Assembly (NCBI RefSeq): GCF_036588685.1 | Contig: NC_086383.1 | Location: 58,045,448 to 58,109,447, forward strand | DNA from: Mytilus trossulus | Taxonomy: Eukaryota; Mollusca; Bivalvia; Mytilida; Mytilidae | Reading direction: 5' to 3' | Length of the DNA stretch: 64,000 bases | Shown here: positions 11,275 to 21,720 of the stretch, piece by piece | Position numbering within the stretch: the stretch's first letter is position 1 | How the letters are laid out: each line of letters begins with the position of its first letter | Notes under the pieces: model-generated | What the model saw: only the letters and a program-made list of their open reading frames with translations | Databases searched by the model: none | What the model was told of the DNA's origin: nothing | Program-made: the position numbers and the translations under genes

Positions 11275-11314
11275 ACGCCAGACGCGCGTTTCGTCTTAAA
11301 CTCATCAGTAATGC
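11275..11314 (-). ncRNA. Hammerhead ribozyme, copy 3 (catalytic core intact)
   Basis: On the minus strand: CTGATGA, short stem II (GTT/GAC with a 3-nt loop, one G-U), GAAA, AC/GT stem III, GTC. Stem I is weakened by wobbles and one mismatch. All strictly conserved core bases are present. Confidence 0.8.
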
Positions 11315-11613
11315 TTAGATCGAAATAGTTAGAAAACTAAACAAGTAAAATAAAAAAATAAAGTTGAAGACCATTAAGGACCAGAAATTGCAAGGTTGTG
11401 CCAAATACGATTTAGAAAATATATGCCTGGGATAAGAACATCCTTAGTATTTTGAATAACTCATACTTTTGCAAACAGTAAATTAAAAAAAGAACAACAT
11501 AATTGACATCCATGTCAACACGCTGACTGCTGGGCTGGTGATTTCTACAGGGACAAATCGTCCTCCAGCTGTGGTGTAAATAGTTATCAAAGGTACCAGG
11601 CTTATAATTTCAT

Positions 11614-11650
11614 TCGCCAGACGAGTCTTTCGTTTACATAAGACTAATTC
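11614..11650 (-). ncRNA. Hammerhead ribozyme relic, copy 4
   Basis: GAAA and the CGTCTGG side survive but the CTGATGA core is gone. Inactive relic at the start of the second tandem unit. Confidence 0.55.
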
Positions 11651-12069
11651 AACCAAGTTTATAATATTTGCTGCTATACCAAAGTATTTCATTTTGAATA
11701 ATAATATCTTGTGTGGTAACCTGCAAAAAAAAAACTTTATGCAAGATCCATTAGTATCTGTGTGTATTATCTTTTCATTCTATTGTGGTAATTAATGTAA
11801 CATTTGAACTATGGTACTGTTAAATACATAGAGGATTTGAAAACTGGTAACAGACTTTTTCGCGTTAAATTCGTATATTTTGTGGGTTGTCTAAAAAGTA
11901 TTTGACGTATTACACAAACCTTGTTTGACCTCAGAGACAGTTTTTTCTAAGTTGTGTTGTGTATACTGTTATTTTTCTTTTGGTCCTTTTTTCCGCTTAC
12001 ATTTTAGTTTTTATATACCTTTTATATAGTGTATATTGCTTATGCAATAACAAATCCGGTAGAAAGTCT

Positions 12070-12260
12070 AGTTAATAGTTATCAAAGGTACCATGATTAT
12101 AATTTAGTACGCCAGATGCGCGTTTCGTCCACATAAGACTCATCAGTGACGCTCATTTCAAAATATTTATGAAGCCAAACAAGAACAAAGTTGAAGAGCA
12201 TTTAGGATCCAAAATTCCAAAAAGTTTTGCCAAATACGGCTAAGGTAATTTATATCTTTC
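12070..12260 (-). mobile_element. Hammerhead-bearing repeat, copy 5
   Basis: Minus-strand copy with the flanking taccatgattataattta block, the ribozyme, and about 100 bp of body (aaagttgaagagcatttagg, gccaaatacggctaagg). Truncated relative to the full unit. Confidence 0.75.
12109..12152 (-). ncRNA. Hammerhead ribozyme, copy 5 (core intact, AUC triplet)
   Basis: Stem I GCGTCA/TGGCGT pairs over six positions, CTGATGA and GAAA are intact, stem II pairs over four. The cleavage triplet reads ATC instead of GTC, allowed by the NUH rule but weakening the already minimal stem III. Confidence 0.8.
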
Positions 12261-12401
12261 GCCTTTGCATTTTTCATATAAGAGATGTTGTTTTGACAAT
12301 ATAATTTAGAAAGTATGCTTGTCCATGGGAAAAGTTTTCACCCAAGACCAGGACACAGAAATAATTTTTAAAATTTTCTTTTACTATTTAAATTGTTTTA
12401 A

Positions 12402-13721
12402 GGTAGATCATAAGTATATATTTTTTGAGACAGATTTTTCTTATAATTTGCCAAAATTAAGATTTTACTATGCTTTTTTAAAAAAATTGATAAAAAGTAT
12501 GAGTCACCGTGCTTTTGTTCAAGCTGTGAGTCGTTGAAAATTGACAAAATTTGGTTAGTTTGTTCATGAAAAATCACATTAGTGTGCATAAAAAAATATC
12601 TATGTGATAGAATTTTTAAAAATAAATTGTGAGAAGATAGGTTTCATAATATGTTTTAAGAAAATAAAAAGAAAATATGGTGTCACCGAACTTGTTTTCT
12701 TCCTACAAGTAAAAATAAAAAAAATCCCTATTAGCCCAGCATAAATTTTGTGATAAAACAGTTGTCTCCCCGTAAGGTAGCACAATACAAAGATTTTATA
12801 ACTCCAACTCCCAAGTTTTAAAATGCTGTAACTTTCTTAATAGTGCTTGAAAATTTATAAAAGTGGTGGTTTTGGATAGCTAACAGATTACTCTTTTAAA
12901 TTAATGCAATGATAGTATTATGCATCAATTATGTAACCAATTATAATGTTAACTGTGTCTAAAAACAAATTCACCAAATTTCCACTTTCAAATGAAATTA
13001 GCTTCTGCATAGGTATCCCTAGAGGGTTGATTTTATAATATGTTGTTCCTATGGCCATTATCTACAAAAGGGTGTCTCAGATTTCAGATAGAATGTGTAG
13101 AACAAATTTTACACCTAATTAAACATTATCTACTTTTATGTGGTTAGGATGTTTATACTCATTAGAGATTTATGAGAGATTGGAATAACATAGAGACAAT
13201 CTGAGACACCCTTTTTGAAGCCCATGATGTGTTGATTAAGATTTCGTTAAAATTTTCTGTATAGTTAAAGAGATGATAGAGCTCAATTCATTCAAGTGAA
13301 CTTACCCAGATTTTGCCACTAATTACATAATAATTGATTACATAATGATTGCATAATAAAATATTACATTCATTTAAAAGATTAATGTTTTATCTATCTA
13401 TGTATACCTCTTTTATTATTTTCTATGCATTCATAAGATAGATACAGCATTTCAAAGGTTAGTGATTGGAAGTAAAAAAATCTTTGTATTGTGCTACCTT
13501 AAATGGCTCATTTGATATGAATGATTTTAGAACCCAAAATTTTCATATTTGTTAAAATATTTTAATTAATACAATTGAATAACAAGTTTTCTTTATATAG
13601 AAAAACAGTCTAACTATTGAAATGCAAGTCTTTCTACAAATTTGCAGATTTAGGCAAATAACTAGACCGATTTTGTACTGTGATTGTACAATCCAAGATG
13701 GCGGTATACCATCAATCTACC
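12402..13721. mobile_element. TTAA MITE of family A, split by a nested MITE
   Basis: Ends GGTAGATCATA and ATCAATCTACC, with TTAA at 12398-12401 and 13722-13725. Removing the nested element at 12776-13498 and one TTAA leaves about 593 bp, matching the 591-592 bp of the other two family A copies. It closely resembles the copy at 9123 on the same strand. Confidence 0.85.
12776..13498. mobile_element. Nested TTAA MITE, 723 bp (family B)
   Basis: Terminal inverted repeats of about 22 bp begin GGTAGCACAATACAAAGATT and end in the complement. The target duplication is TTAA at 13499-13502 and GTAA at 12772-12775 (one substitution). It sits inside family A at a point where the uninterrupted copy reads CCCCTTAAATGGC. 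No ORF. Confidence 0.85.
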
Positions 13722-13879
13722 TTAATTCAAAATGTCTGTGAGCGCCCACTATAGCATTTATAATGGACAGAGGCGTAACTGCATTATATAAAAAAGGCAA
13801 ATGTCTGTTTTTTTGTAGCAAGACTCGTCAGTTATACACCACACACAAAACAAATATTAGAAAGACAAGAGTAACAATG

Positions 13880-14225
13880 CACATATACAATTATCGCACC
13901 GCGGGTAAATTATCACGCTGTGATTGGTTTAACGCCGTCACGTGGTGACCCCCTATGAGACCGTAGGGGGTTAGTAAGTTACATAGGGGGTTTGTGACGC
14001 AGGAATGGTGACGTCATCTATTAATGTTGTTGTGTTTCGTTGTTTATTTTACAACAAAACGCAGCAGAAAAAGTCTAGTGTGCGATAAATTCGTTGTACG
14101 GTTAACTAGTGACCCCTTACGGATACATAGAGGGTGAATAAAATCCATAGGGGACTCGGCCTCCGGCCTCACCCCCTATGGATTTTACTAACCCTCTATG
14201 GATCCGTAGGGGGTCAGTAGCGAAC
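13880..14225. repeat. GC-richer inverted-repeat cluster (CCCCCTATGG type)
   Basis: 14109-14215 is a hairpin whose arms (ccccttacggatacatagag; ctctatggatccgtaggggg) flank a short centre containing GGCCTCCGGCC. A related ACCCCCTATGAGACCGTAGG block lies at 13947-13968. Probably a foldback-type MITE with ends not resolved; base composition differs sharply from its surroundings. Confidence 0.6.
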
Positions 14226-14269
14226 CATATAACTTATAATGGTACTCATGAAGTTACTGTTACATATTG

Positions 14270-14445
14270 AGTAGGATCCGTTTAACCATCCGTTGCAACC
14301 TGGGTTTTTGGTGGGATTTGTGTTGTTACTCATTCTTTAGTCTTCTATTTTGTGTTTTGTTAACTGTTGATTGTCTTATTGTGTTTTTATTAATGGTTTG
14401 CTTATGAGTGTTACTGTCCATTTGGTATATTTCGCCTCTCTTTAA
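14270..14445 (+). repeat. Dispersed repeat, family D copy
   Basis: Carries the tttttggtgggatttgtgtt block and the 3' end ggtatatttcgcctctcttt found at 10735. Confidence 0.6.
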
Positions 14446-15294
14446 TTGTAGGTTAGTTCGGGGCATTATTTCAAATTATGTTTCACGATACTACATGTAT
14501 TATCATTATAAGCTCTTGTTCTTCTGATATTTGTCGTTACTACAAACACCGTGAATATGTCTCGGAACATCATTTCAATTTTATAAAATAATAAGAACCA
14601 CCAATGGGTGCATCTACGACTTCCAAAAACAAACCTGCAACAACTTTGCAGTTTCAGTTTTAGCTGCCTGTTTCGTCTTCATTGACTACTATCCTGTCAG
14701 TACGTCAAAAGAATACAACATATAGCTGTTAAATAATTAATGAGTGATCTTGATGTAATAATTTCAAAATGAGCTTTTGGTTTTGTTATTTGATTGGAGG
14801 ATCTCTCCGTTTTGAATTTTACTCGGAGTTCCGTTTTTTTTTTTTGCTATATATCTTACTTTTTAGTAAAGTTGCATTTTTCTCTAAGGACCACATAGTG
14901 TCGTCTGTAATAGTAGTTTTAAGAATAATTAACTATCTTTCGAACTTTTGAAATGAAAAAAATCGTATAATAAACTGCAATAAAGTGAAATATAAAGAAA
15001 CATTGGAAAGTTGTTTATTATGCAAAGAATATTGGAAAAAATGGATAAATAATTTACCACTGTTTACTGCCACTAGTTTTTAAATCTGTTCCAAGTGAAA
15101 AAAAAACCACTAATACATTGCATGCATTCGAAGCTCTTTTATGTATTTACATTCATCTGGAACGCTTAAACTTTAAATTTCAAGAAACATATATAAAAAA
15201 TAAAATAACTTCATGCCCTACACGACTATATTTTAATCAACATTATACACATACAGATACATTTAATAAACTGATAAATAAAATTCTCCTTTGC
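14446..15294. other. Intergenic sequence
   Basis: No gene or bounded repeat that I can support. Short open frames at 14769 and 15118 look random and AT-rich. Confidence 0.5.
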
Positions 15295-15321
15295 TTTTTT
15301 TTTTTTTTTTTTTTTTTTTTT
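15295..15321 (+). repeat. Poly-T tract (poly-A on the minus strand)
   Basis: A run of 27 T. On the minus strand it is a poly-A run starting 17 nt after the stop codon of the TRIM-like gene, without an AATAAA between. Confidence 0.9.
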
Positions 15322-15337
15322 ATCTATTTGACTATTT

Positions 15338-17050
15338 TCATTCTGATACCTCAAATATGTGAACCTTTCCTTCTTTCGTAGCTACAAAAAGTTGATTATG
15401 AGGTATATCATAATATAGTGCCCTTGGATTTCGGATTCCGTTATCCTTCGAGAGCAGCTGCTGACATTTTTGTCCATTCGAACACAAAAGTATAACATTT
15501 GACGATGTGTTTCCAGCAATGTAAATGTATCCTCTATCGTCAAGAGCCAAACCCCTCGGTTCTTTCAACATTTCATTCTGATATTCCCATACTATCTTGC
15601 CGACCATACTAGAGCAAGTGACGGTGTGCAAAGTAGTATTTGTATAGTACAGGTGGTTGTCGGTCAACGCTACATATGACCACGGAGGCAGTTTGCACTT
15701 GACAACTGTTTCAACATTTCGATACTCTAAGTTAACCTTTTGAATTCCCAATCCTTCAACGCATACAAACAGGGACCCACTTCGATAGGATATCCCAAAA
15801 CATCTCCCGCTTAATGGAATATAACTTGTTGTTTTCCTCTCTGTTATGTCTACTAAACAAATTTGCGGATTGTTCTTGGAACAAGAGCTAACAGCTACAT
15901 TTGAATCATCGATATAAGCTACATCGGAAATCTCAGCTGGTTTCATACAGACGCGGAATAAAAAATTTCCGCACGAATCAGTTATGATAACCTTGTCTTT
16001 CTCGTAACTGCTGAACACCCATTTCCCTCCCTTCAACATACAACACCCTGACAGAAATTTGCCATCGATTTCAAAATCACAAATTTGTTTTACTTTCAAA
16101 AATTTTTTATCATTGGCAGACGCATTGCTTGGTTTACCAACGAGTTGAGCTTGTATGTCTTTATGTCTAACCAGAGAAATTTTACTTCGACTTTTAAGTA
16201 CCTGGATACAACCAAAAGCAGGAACTGGTGTTGGATCGATTCTTAAGATACTGCGCATGTTGATTTTCTCGTCAACTGTAAAATCAAATTTGAGTTTATC
16301 TAAGCTGTCATCTTCCACAATGGATTGCATATATGATTCCATATTGATAATATCACTTGTTATTTGTCTCATGCTATAAAAGGTTTGTAGATCAGATGCA
16401 TTTTTGATTAATTGTTCCAAAACTGTTCGTGCTTCTTTTACTCTAAGTTTATTTTCCTCCACCTTTTTCATTTTAACTTTGATTTTACTACTTTCTTGTT
16501 CTATAGAATTAGAAAATTCTTTTGTCAGGGTTTGTTGCATATCATCCAGACGTTTATTTACTTCTATTCGAATATTGGCAATATTTTGGAGAACAGTTTT
16601 TTTTTGTTCTCTCAGACTTTCTAAATTTTCTTGTAACACACAATCAATTTGCTCAAAATTATGCTCCGCGTCTTCTGTTCCTCTTATTGTTTCACGGAAT
16701 GACTCTGACGTTTTGATATCTTTTATCATCTCCTTTAAAGTAACCATATCTTTACATTCGGAATGTCTTTTAAGACATGTGAGACAGATAAGTTCGTCGT
16801 GTGTTTGGCAAAAAAGCTGGAATCTTTCATTGTGTTCTGTGCAATAGGTGGACACGACTGTAACAGATGGCTTCAGTGAAATATAACTGGATATTGGAAT
16901 TGTATCGTGACTCTCAGATGACCTTGAATAGGTATGGACATCTTGACACTCACTGAATAGACTTTGTTCACATTCATAACACCAGACAGATGATGACGTA
17001 GTAATGTGACGTCGATCGCAAATACTGCATATATCAGGGTTGTCTGTCAT
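15338..17050 (-). CDS. B-box/coiled-coil/beta-propeller TRIM-like protein
   Basis: A single 570-codon frame with a TGA stop. Residues 8-48 form a first zinc site (C8-x2-C11, C24-x2-C27, C35, H39, H48), a B-box 1 type arrangement. Residues 70-99 form a B-box 2 (C70, H73, C81, C89-x2-C92, H96, C99). Residues about 120-235 are charged with heptad character, fitting a coiled coil for dimerisation. Residues about 330-570 contain repeated strand blocks such as EPRGLALDDRGYIYIAG and NPRALYYD, as in NHL/six-bladed beta-propellers of TRIM2/3/32-like proteins. There is no RING, so ubiquitin-ligase activity cannot be assumed. Such RING-less TRIM-like genes are expanded in bivalves and many are single-exon. 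The ATG follows a good splice acceptor (tctcctag) directly, so a 5'-UTR intron is likely. Partners and substrates unknown. Confidence 0.9.
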   Translation of the reverse strand: MTDNPDICSICDRRHITTSSSVWCYECEQSLFSECQDVHTYSRSSESHDTIPISSYISLKPSVTVVSTYCTEHNERFQLFCQTHDELICLTCLKRHSECKDMVTLKEMIKDIKTSESFRETIRGTEDAEHNFEQIDCVLQENLESLREQKKTVLQNIANIRIEVNKRLDDMQQTLTKEFSNSIEQESSKIKVKMKKVEENKLRVKEARTVLEQLIKNASDLQTFYSMRQITSDIINMESYMQSIVEDDSLDKLKFDFTVDEKINMRSILRIDPTPVPAFGCIQVLKSRSKISLVRHKDIQAQLVGKPSNASANDKKFLKVKQICDFEIDGKFLSGCCMLKGGKWVFSSYEKDKVIITDSCGNFLFRVCMKPAEISDVAYIDDSNVAVSSCSKNNPQICLVDITERKTTSYIPLSGRCFGISYRSGSLFVCVEGLGIQKVNLEYRNVETVVKCKLPPWSYVALTDNHLYYTNTTLHTVTCSSMVGKIVWEYQNEMLKEPRGLALDDRGYIYIAGNTSSNVILLCSNGQKCQQLLSKDNGIRNPRALYYDIPHNQLFVATKEGKVHIFEVSE

Positions 17051-17074
17051 CTAGGAGAAAATAATATAGATACA

Positions 17075-17475
17075 ATAAAATTGAGAATGGAAATGGGGAA
17101 TGTGTCAAAGAGACAACAACCCGACTATAAAAAAAAACAACAGCAGAAGGTCACCAATAGGTCTTCAATGTAGCGAGAAATTCCCGCACCAGGAGGCGTC
17201 CTTCAGATGACCCCTAAACAAATATATACTAGTTCAGTGATTATGAACGCCATACTAATTTCCAAATTGTACACAAGAAACTAAAATTAAAATAATACAA
17301 GACTAACAAAGGTCAGAGGCTCCTGACTTGGGACAGCGGGGTTAAACATGTTTATGAGATCTCAACCCTCCCCCTATACCTCTAGCCAATGTAGAAAAGT
17401 AAATGCATAACAATACGCACATTTAAAATTCAATTCGAGAGAAGTCCTAGTCTGATGTCAGAAGATGTAACCAAA
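17075..17475 (+). repeat. Dispersed repeat, family E copy
   Basis: Opens with ttgagaatggaaatggggaa then tgtcaaagagacaacaaccc; later blocks include tgtagcgagaaattcccgca, tcctgacttgggacag and tctcaaccctccccctatac. The same order recurs at 42950, 53047, 61412 and 62154 and inverted elsewhere. It starts 25 bp upstream of the TRIM-like ATG. No coding capacity; class unknown. Confidence 0.75.
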
Positions 17476-17494
17476 GAAAAATAGACTATTTTCA

Positions 17495-17680
17495 TATTAT
17501 TATGGATTCATTGATTTTCGTGGGTACCAATTTTTTGTGGATTGAGCAAAACTTAAACTTTCGTGGACAAATAATTTCGTGGTTCTGCCAAAGTCTGTGG
17601 AAAATTGTTATTCGCTGAAGATTTAAATTGTGGTTCACCTTTACCTACTAAATCCGCGAAAATTAGTGTCCAACGATAAA
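17495..17680. mobile_element. TTTCGTGG-type MITE remnant
   Basis: Inverted blocks (ggattcattgattttcgtgg, and on the right the complement of ttatcgttggacactaattt) and internal tttcgtgg words match the better-preserved element at 39687-39896. Confidence 0.55.
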
Positions 17681-17759
17681 AAAAATAATCCTGACTGCTG
17701 AGTTTATAATTTATTGACAGTTTACCCTCACCATGTTCACTGTGGTAAGACATTCTGGT

Positions 17760-19580
17760 ACTCGGTCAAGAAATAACAGCAACTTAAAGAAATAGAATCA
17801 AGCTCACACCCGGTACAAAGTAATGTGGAAACTGTTTCGTGTTTTCTATACACGACAAAGTCATAAAAAACAGTACACTTTCACTCTAATTGCATCGATT
17901 ATATGTCTGATTTAACTACTTTTGACCACGAACAAGAACATGTACCAGATGTTTTATCAGAAAGTACGTTTCCTGTCGAACATAATGCAATCTGAAGTGT
18001 AAAGTCGGTGATATGAAAATATTTAATTAGCTCAAACGACATTTTGTACTTGTACTGAACAAACCATCTGTGTTCTTGTGTACACGTAGGTGACATTGTT
18101 TAATTTTTACTATTAAGAACAACATAACTGTTATGGTATAGTCATTTTTGTATGGACAGCGTGGCATTATCGGACTTAAATTTTTTCTTTACCCATGAAA
18201 TTAGTTTGGTTTAGTTGAATTAAAAGTACGATTTGTATTATAAATCGTTTTTCTTACCTTATCTTACCTTTCAATGACACGGACACTTCATAACCATTGT
18301 TTCTGGTTTTCAACCCGGAAGAAAAAACTGTCACATTATCAAAGTATAAATAAACTTGTTGTAATCTTTTGCAATGCAATATTGCAGTTGTAGACGTTTT
18401 ATTCAAAATTAATATTAAGTAGATAAAAATATGTATTTTTATCAGTTTAACGGTGAAGCGAGGACAATAGCATGAAACGCATTTGTTTAAGTCAAACTCC
18501 CCAGGCCCGTTACAATACACTATGCAAGAGGCTCCACATCATATACTGCCTTATTATCATTTCTCATCGAAATACTAGGTATTTCTCACTTACTTTATAT
18601 CTTAATATTGATTTTATGAGTTTTTATTTAATTGCATGTTAAAGTTATTATCGGCCATTCTGCTAGCTTATTTGCATAATTCAAGGTATGTAGTATAATA
18701 TTAAATAATTGAAAGGAGTACTAAGCTAGCTAGTAAGACCCTTCTTTTGCCCCATATATATTAGTATCAGTTTTACAAAATTTATTAACATGTAAACTTT
18801 CATCTATTTATTGGTAAGTAGAATACTTCTGCTGCATACATATTGGCTGTTTGTGACCATACAATGCACATATATCAGGTACTGGCATCATCAAGTTAAG
18901 CAAAATTACTGAAATCTTCACAATTTATTATTTGAGCTAATTTTTGAAGGGTTCCGTCTTAAATGTAAGTGGCCGGATTTGTGTTATTTTATATATTTAA
19001 ATGCTGTTGTATTTGAGGATAATACATAGCATATATTATTGACTGAATATGAATGCGGCCACTTTCCATTTTGACGAAACCCTTTTAAAAGTGTCATTTT
19101 ATAGCATATTGGATAGATTATTTCTATTTAAGCGTCTTTAATGACTATATTAGTTCAAATCATTCACATAAACTATAAATGGAATCGTTTGAAGTAGACA
19201 CTTAGTACGGGTTTCCAAAAAGTATCCAAAATGTTTCATGTACTTGAAGTTTTGGGTCAAAATTGGTCCTTATACCGGAACTATTTTTTTTAATAAATAA
19301 AGGCAATAATAGTATATCGCTGTTCATAAGTCAAAAATCAATTCATCAAAATAAAACCGAGTCACAAACGAAAACCGAAGAAATTTATAAAAGAAAAATA
19401 ACGGAACAACAAAAAACACTCTTAATTGCTACAAAAACATAGAAATTGACTACTTGAAACAACTGACAAATTCTTGACTTGGTACAAGACATTTTAAGAA
19501 AAAAAACCAGAATGTTGAACCTGGTTTTTATGGTAAGCCAAACATCCCGCTTAAATGTATAAAAACAAGATACATTAATA
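17760..19580. other. Intergenic sequence
   Basis: No gene seen. Short minus-strand frames (17899, 18254) lack recognisable domains or ATG context. Confidence 0.5.
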
Positions 19581-19584
19581 GTGA

Positions 19585-19800
19585 ATAGATATAGGAAGAT
19601 GTGGTGTGAGTGCCAATGAGACAACTCTCCATCCAAATAACAATTTAAAAAGTAAACCATTATAGGTTAAAGTACGGCCTTCAACACGGAGCCTTGGCTC
19701 ACACCGAACAACAAGCTATAAAGGGCCCCAAAATTACTAGTGTAAAACCATTCAAACGGGAAAACCAACGGTCTAATTATATAAACAAAAAATGATTACT
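19585..19800 (+). repeat. Dispersed repeat, family C copy
   Basis: Blocks gtgagtgccaatgagacaac, gtacggccttcaacacggag and aacaagctataaagggcccc, almost identical to 50945-51140, indicating recent spread. Confidence 0.75.
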
Positions 19801-19854
19801 TTGCTGAATGAAATAGAAACCAATCATAGATACATGTGTAAAGATAAACATTAT

Positions 19855-20035
19855 TAGTTTTCTCGTTTGAATTGTTTTACATTGTCTTATCGGGGCCTTT
19901 TATAGCTGACTATGCGGTATGGGCTTTGCTCATTGTTGAAGGTCGTACGGTGACCTATAGTTGTTAATGTTTGTGTCATTTTGGTATTTTGTGGATAGTT
20001 GTCTCATTGGCAATCATACCATATCTTCTTTTTTA
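19855..20035 (-). repeat. Dispersed repeat, family C-related, inverted copy
   Basis: Contains ttatagctgactatgcggta, gaaggtcgtacggtgacct and gttgtctcattggcaatcat. In reverse complement it parallels the neighbouring family C copy, and the same block occurs at 27040, 48975, 53890 and (opposite strand) 61912. Confidence 0.7.
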
Positions 20036-20042
20036 TATTATG

Positions 20043-20088
20043 ACCACCAGATGCGCGTTTCGTCTACAAGAGACTCGCCAGCTACGCT
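20043..20088 (-). ncRNA. Hammerhead ribozyme relic, copy 6
   Basis: Stem II and GAAA are intact and the triplet is ATC, but the core reads CTGGCGA, losing essential bases. Probably inactive. Confidence 0.6.
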
Positions 20089-20339
20089 TGGATCATTATT
20101 AATTTATTTGCATGTTTATTAAGATTATTACATGTAGTTATTGGAATTACGTGGTTGAAGCAAGCACATCATATTATGCTATTGATATATTTATTATGTA
20201 AAGAATTGATTTAATGAACGATTTCTTTAAATTGCGATCATAATATGTTTGATTATGCCGTTTGATAAACAACTTCCGGTTTTGAACTCATAAAAAGATT
20301 GAAGCAACTATTGGTAAACAACTAGTACTGTTGACTGCA

Positions 20340-20580
20340 TTTTAAATTATAAGCCTGGTACCTTGGTAACTATTCAGACTACTCGGTAAATGCCACTTCT
20401 GGTGGACGTTTCGTCCCCGAGGATATCACTAGCCCAGTAGTCAGCACTTCGGTTTTGACATGAATATCAATTACATGGTCATTTTTATAAACTTACTGTT
20501 TGCCAACGTTAGAATTTTTCGAAATACTAGGGATCCTCTTACCCCAGGCAGATATTACCGAAGCCGTATTTGACAAGAGT
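20340..20580 (+). mobile_element. Partial hammerhead-family repeat without the ribozyme
   Basis: Matches the first part of the unit at 10855 (ggtggacgtttcgtccccga, gcccagtagtcagcacttcg, acatgaatatcaatta) and breaks off before the ribozyme. An open frame of 112 codons at 20500-20838 starts inside it with TTG and is not a gene. Confidence 0.6.
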
Positions 20581-20839
20581 CCAAATGACACAGAAATTAA
20601 CAACTTTAAGTTACCGTACGTATTACGAAATATATTGGCACTAATTACAATATTCGCGTCTTTGGTCCTGTTAAAATATTTCTTAACTAGCTCTTACTAT
20701 AGCAATGATTATCATCTGAAACTGTTTGACATTTTTGAAATCATTATGACGGGGATCGACTTTTTTCTATTTGTAGAGCAATTAAAATGTAAATTATCCG
20801 AAAACTCAATTATTTTTTTCCATTTAAACTTTGGATAAG

Positions 20840-21450
20840 AGAACATCATTGAAATTGATCTTGTAAAATCTATCAAAAAAAACCAGTTCAATATTGTCAT
20901 TTCTAATATAGCTATATTTACTTAAATTGATCGTAAAAAAATGATGTTAAAACAAAATGAAAATTAAAATCGTGTCATATGTTTAGTGTAAATAGAGTCT
21001 GGTAAAGGGTTATTTTCGTTCAACGTGTTTTGCCATCTTTATTTAACGTGTTTCGTCAAATCGGTAAAAAGATCAATGTGCAAGAAATTTTTAATTGTTC
21101 GTTCGTCGTAAAATTGCAATTTTGTTTCGCGTTCTTCCGTGCAGATACCCCCTTTACGCCCCTCTTAATAGGTCATAGTTAAATCAATTGGTAAAATCCC
21201 CACATCCCACCTCAGTAAAAACTTTCTGTACACATGACATTTGATGAAATAACGGTACAATATTTCACCGCTCAAGATGCACATTTTGATAAAAAAAATA
21301 AAAAAATTGCTTGTTGATTATATATCTTTTAATCCATGACCTAATATATTTTCGATACTTAAGTTTAAAATCTGGATTAATGCGTTGTTATGTGTTGATG
21401 TATCAAAATTATATTAACCTCATTCAACATTTTTGTTTCAATCAGACCTA
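20840..21450. other. Intergenic sequence
   Basis: AT-rich sequence without recognisable features. Confidence 0.5.
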
Positions 21451-21455
21451 AATTA

Positions 21456-21720
21456 ACTCATCATAGATACCAGGACTAAATTTAGTTTATACGCCAGACG
21501 CGCGTTTCGTCTACAAAAGACTCATCAGTGACGCTCGAATCAAATAAGTTAAAAAAGGCCAAATAAAGTACGAAGTTGAAGAGCATAGAGATCCAAAAAT
21601 CCTAAAAGATTTGTCAAATACAGCTAAGGTAAGCTATGCCTGAGGTAGAAAAGCCTTAGTATTTCAAAGAATTCAAATATTTGTTAACAGTTATTTTATA
21701 AATATAACCATATCAATGAC
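21456..21720 (-). mobile_element. Hammerhead-bearing repeat, best-preserved copy (copy 7)
   Basis: On the minus strand the unit runs from accatatcaatgac-type sequence through tacctcaggcatagcttacc, the conserved ctcttcaacttcgtacttta block and the ribozyme to the gtataaactaaatttagtcc block. The copy at 40265-40560 is colinear with it over nearly the whole length. Confidence 0.85.
21491..21534 (-). ncRNA. Hammerhead ribozyme, copy 7 (fully intact)
   Basis: Every element of a type I hammerhead is present. Stem I GCGTCA pairs with TGGCGT over six positions (two G-U). The core CTGATGA is followed by stem II GTCT/AGAC, four Watson-Crick pairs around TTTTGT-type loop sequence. Then come GAAA, a minimal stem III (AC/GT around GCGC, or ACG/CGT around CG) and the cleavage triplet GTC. 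Predicted cleavage follows the C of GTC, at 21497 on the minus strand. The tiny stem III is as in schistosome and newt satellite ribozymes, which often act as dimers. Confidence 0.9.

Larger units (their letters stand above)
11244..11700 (-). mobile_element. Hammerhead-bearing repeat, about 1.3 tandem monomers (copies 3 and 4)
   Basis: The segment aaaggtaccaggcttataat at 11588-11607 matches the start at about 11250, so the two units are in tandem with a period of about 338 bp. The first unit holds an apparently intact ribozyme (11275-11314), the second a ruined one (11614-11650). It faces the copy at 10855 in opposite orientation. Confidence 0.7.

Noticed and set aside
16155-16847. Plus-strand open frames of 64-147 codons
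   Set aside because: They lie opposite the TRIM-like coding region and are shadows of it.
20500-20838. 112-codon plus-strand frame with a hydrophobic stretch
   Set aside because: It starts with TTG inside the hammerhead-family repeat and runs into AT-rich sequence; no family match.
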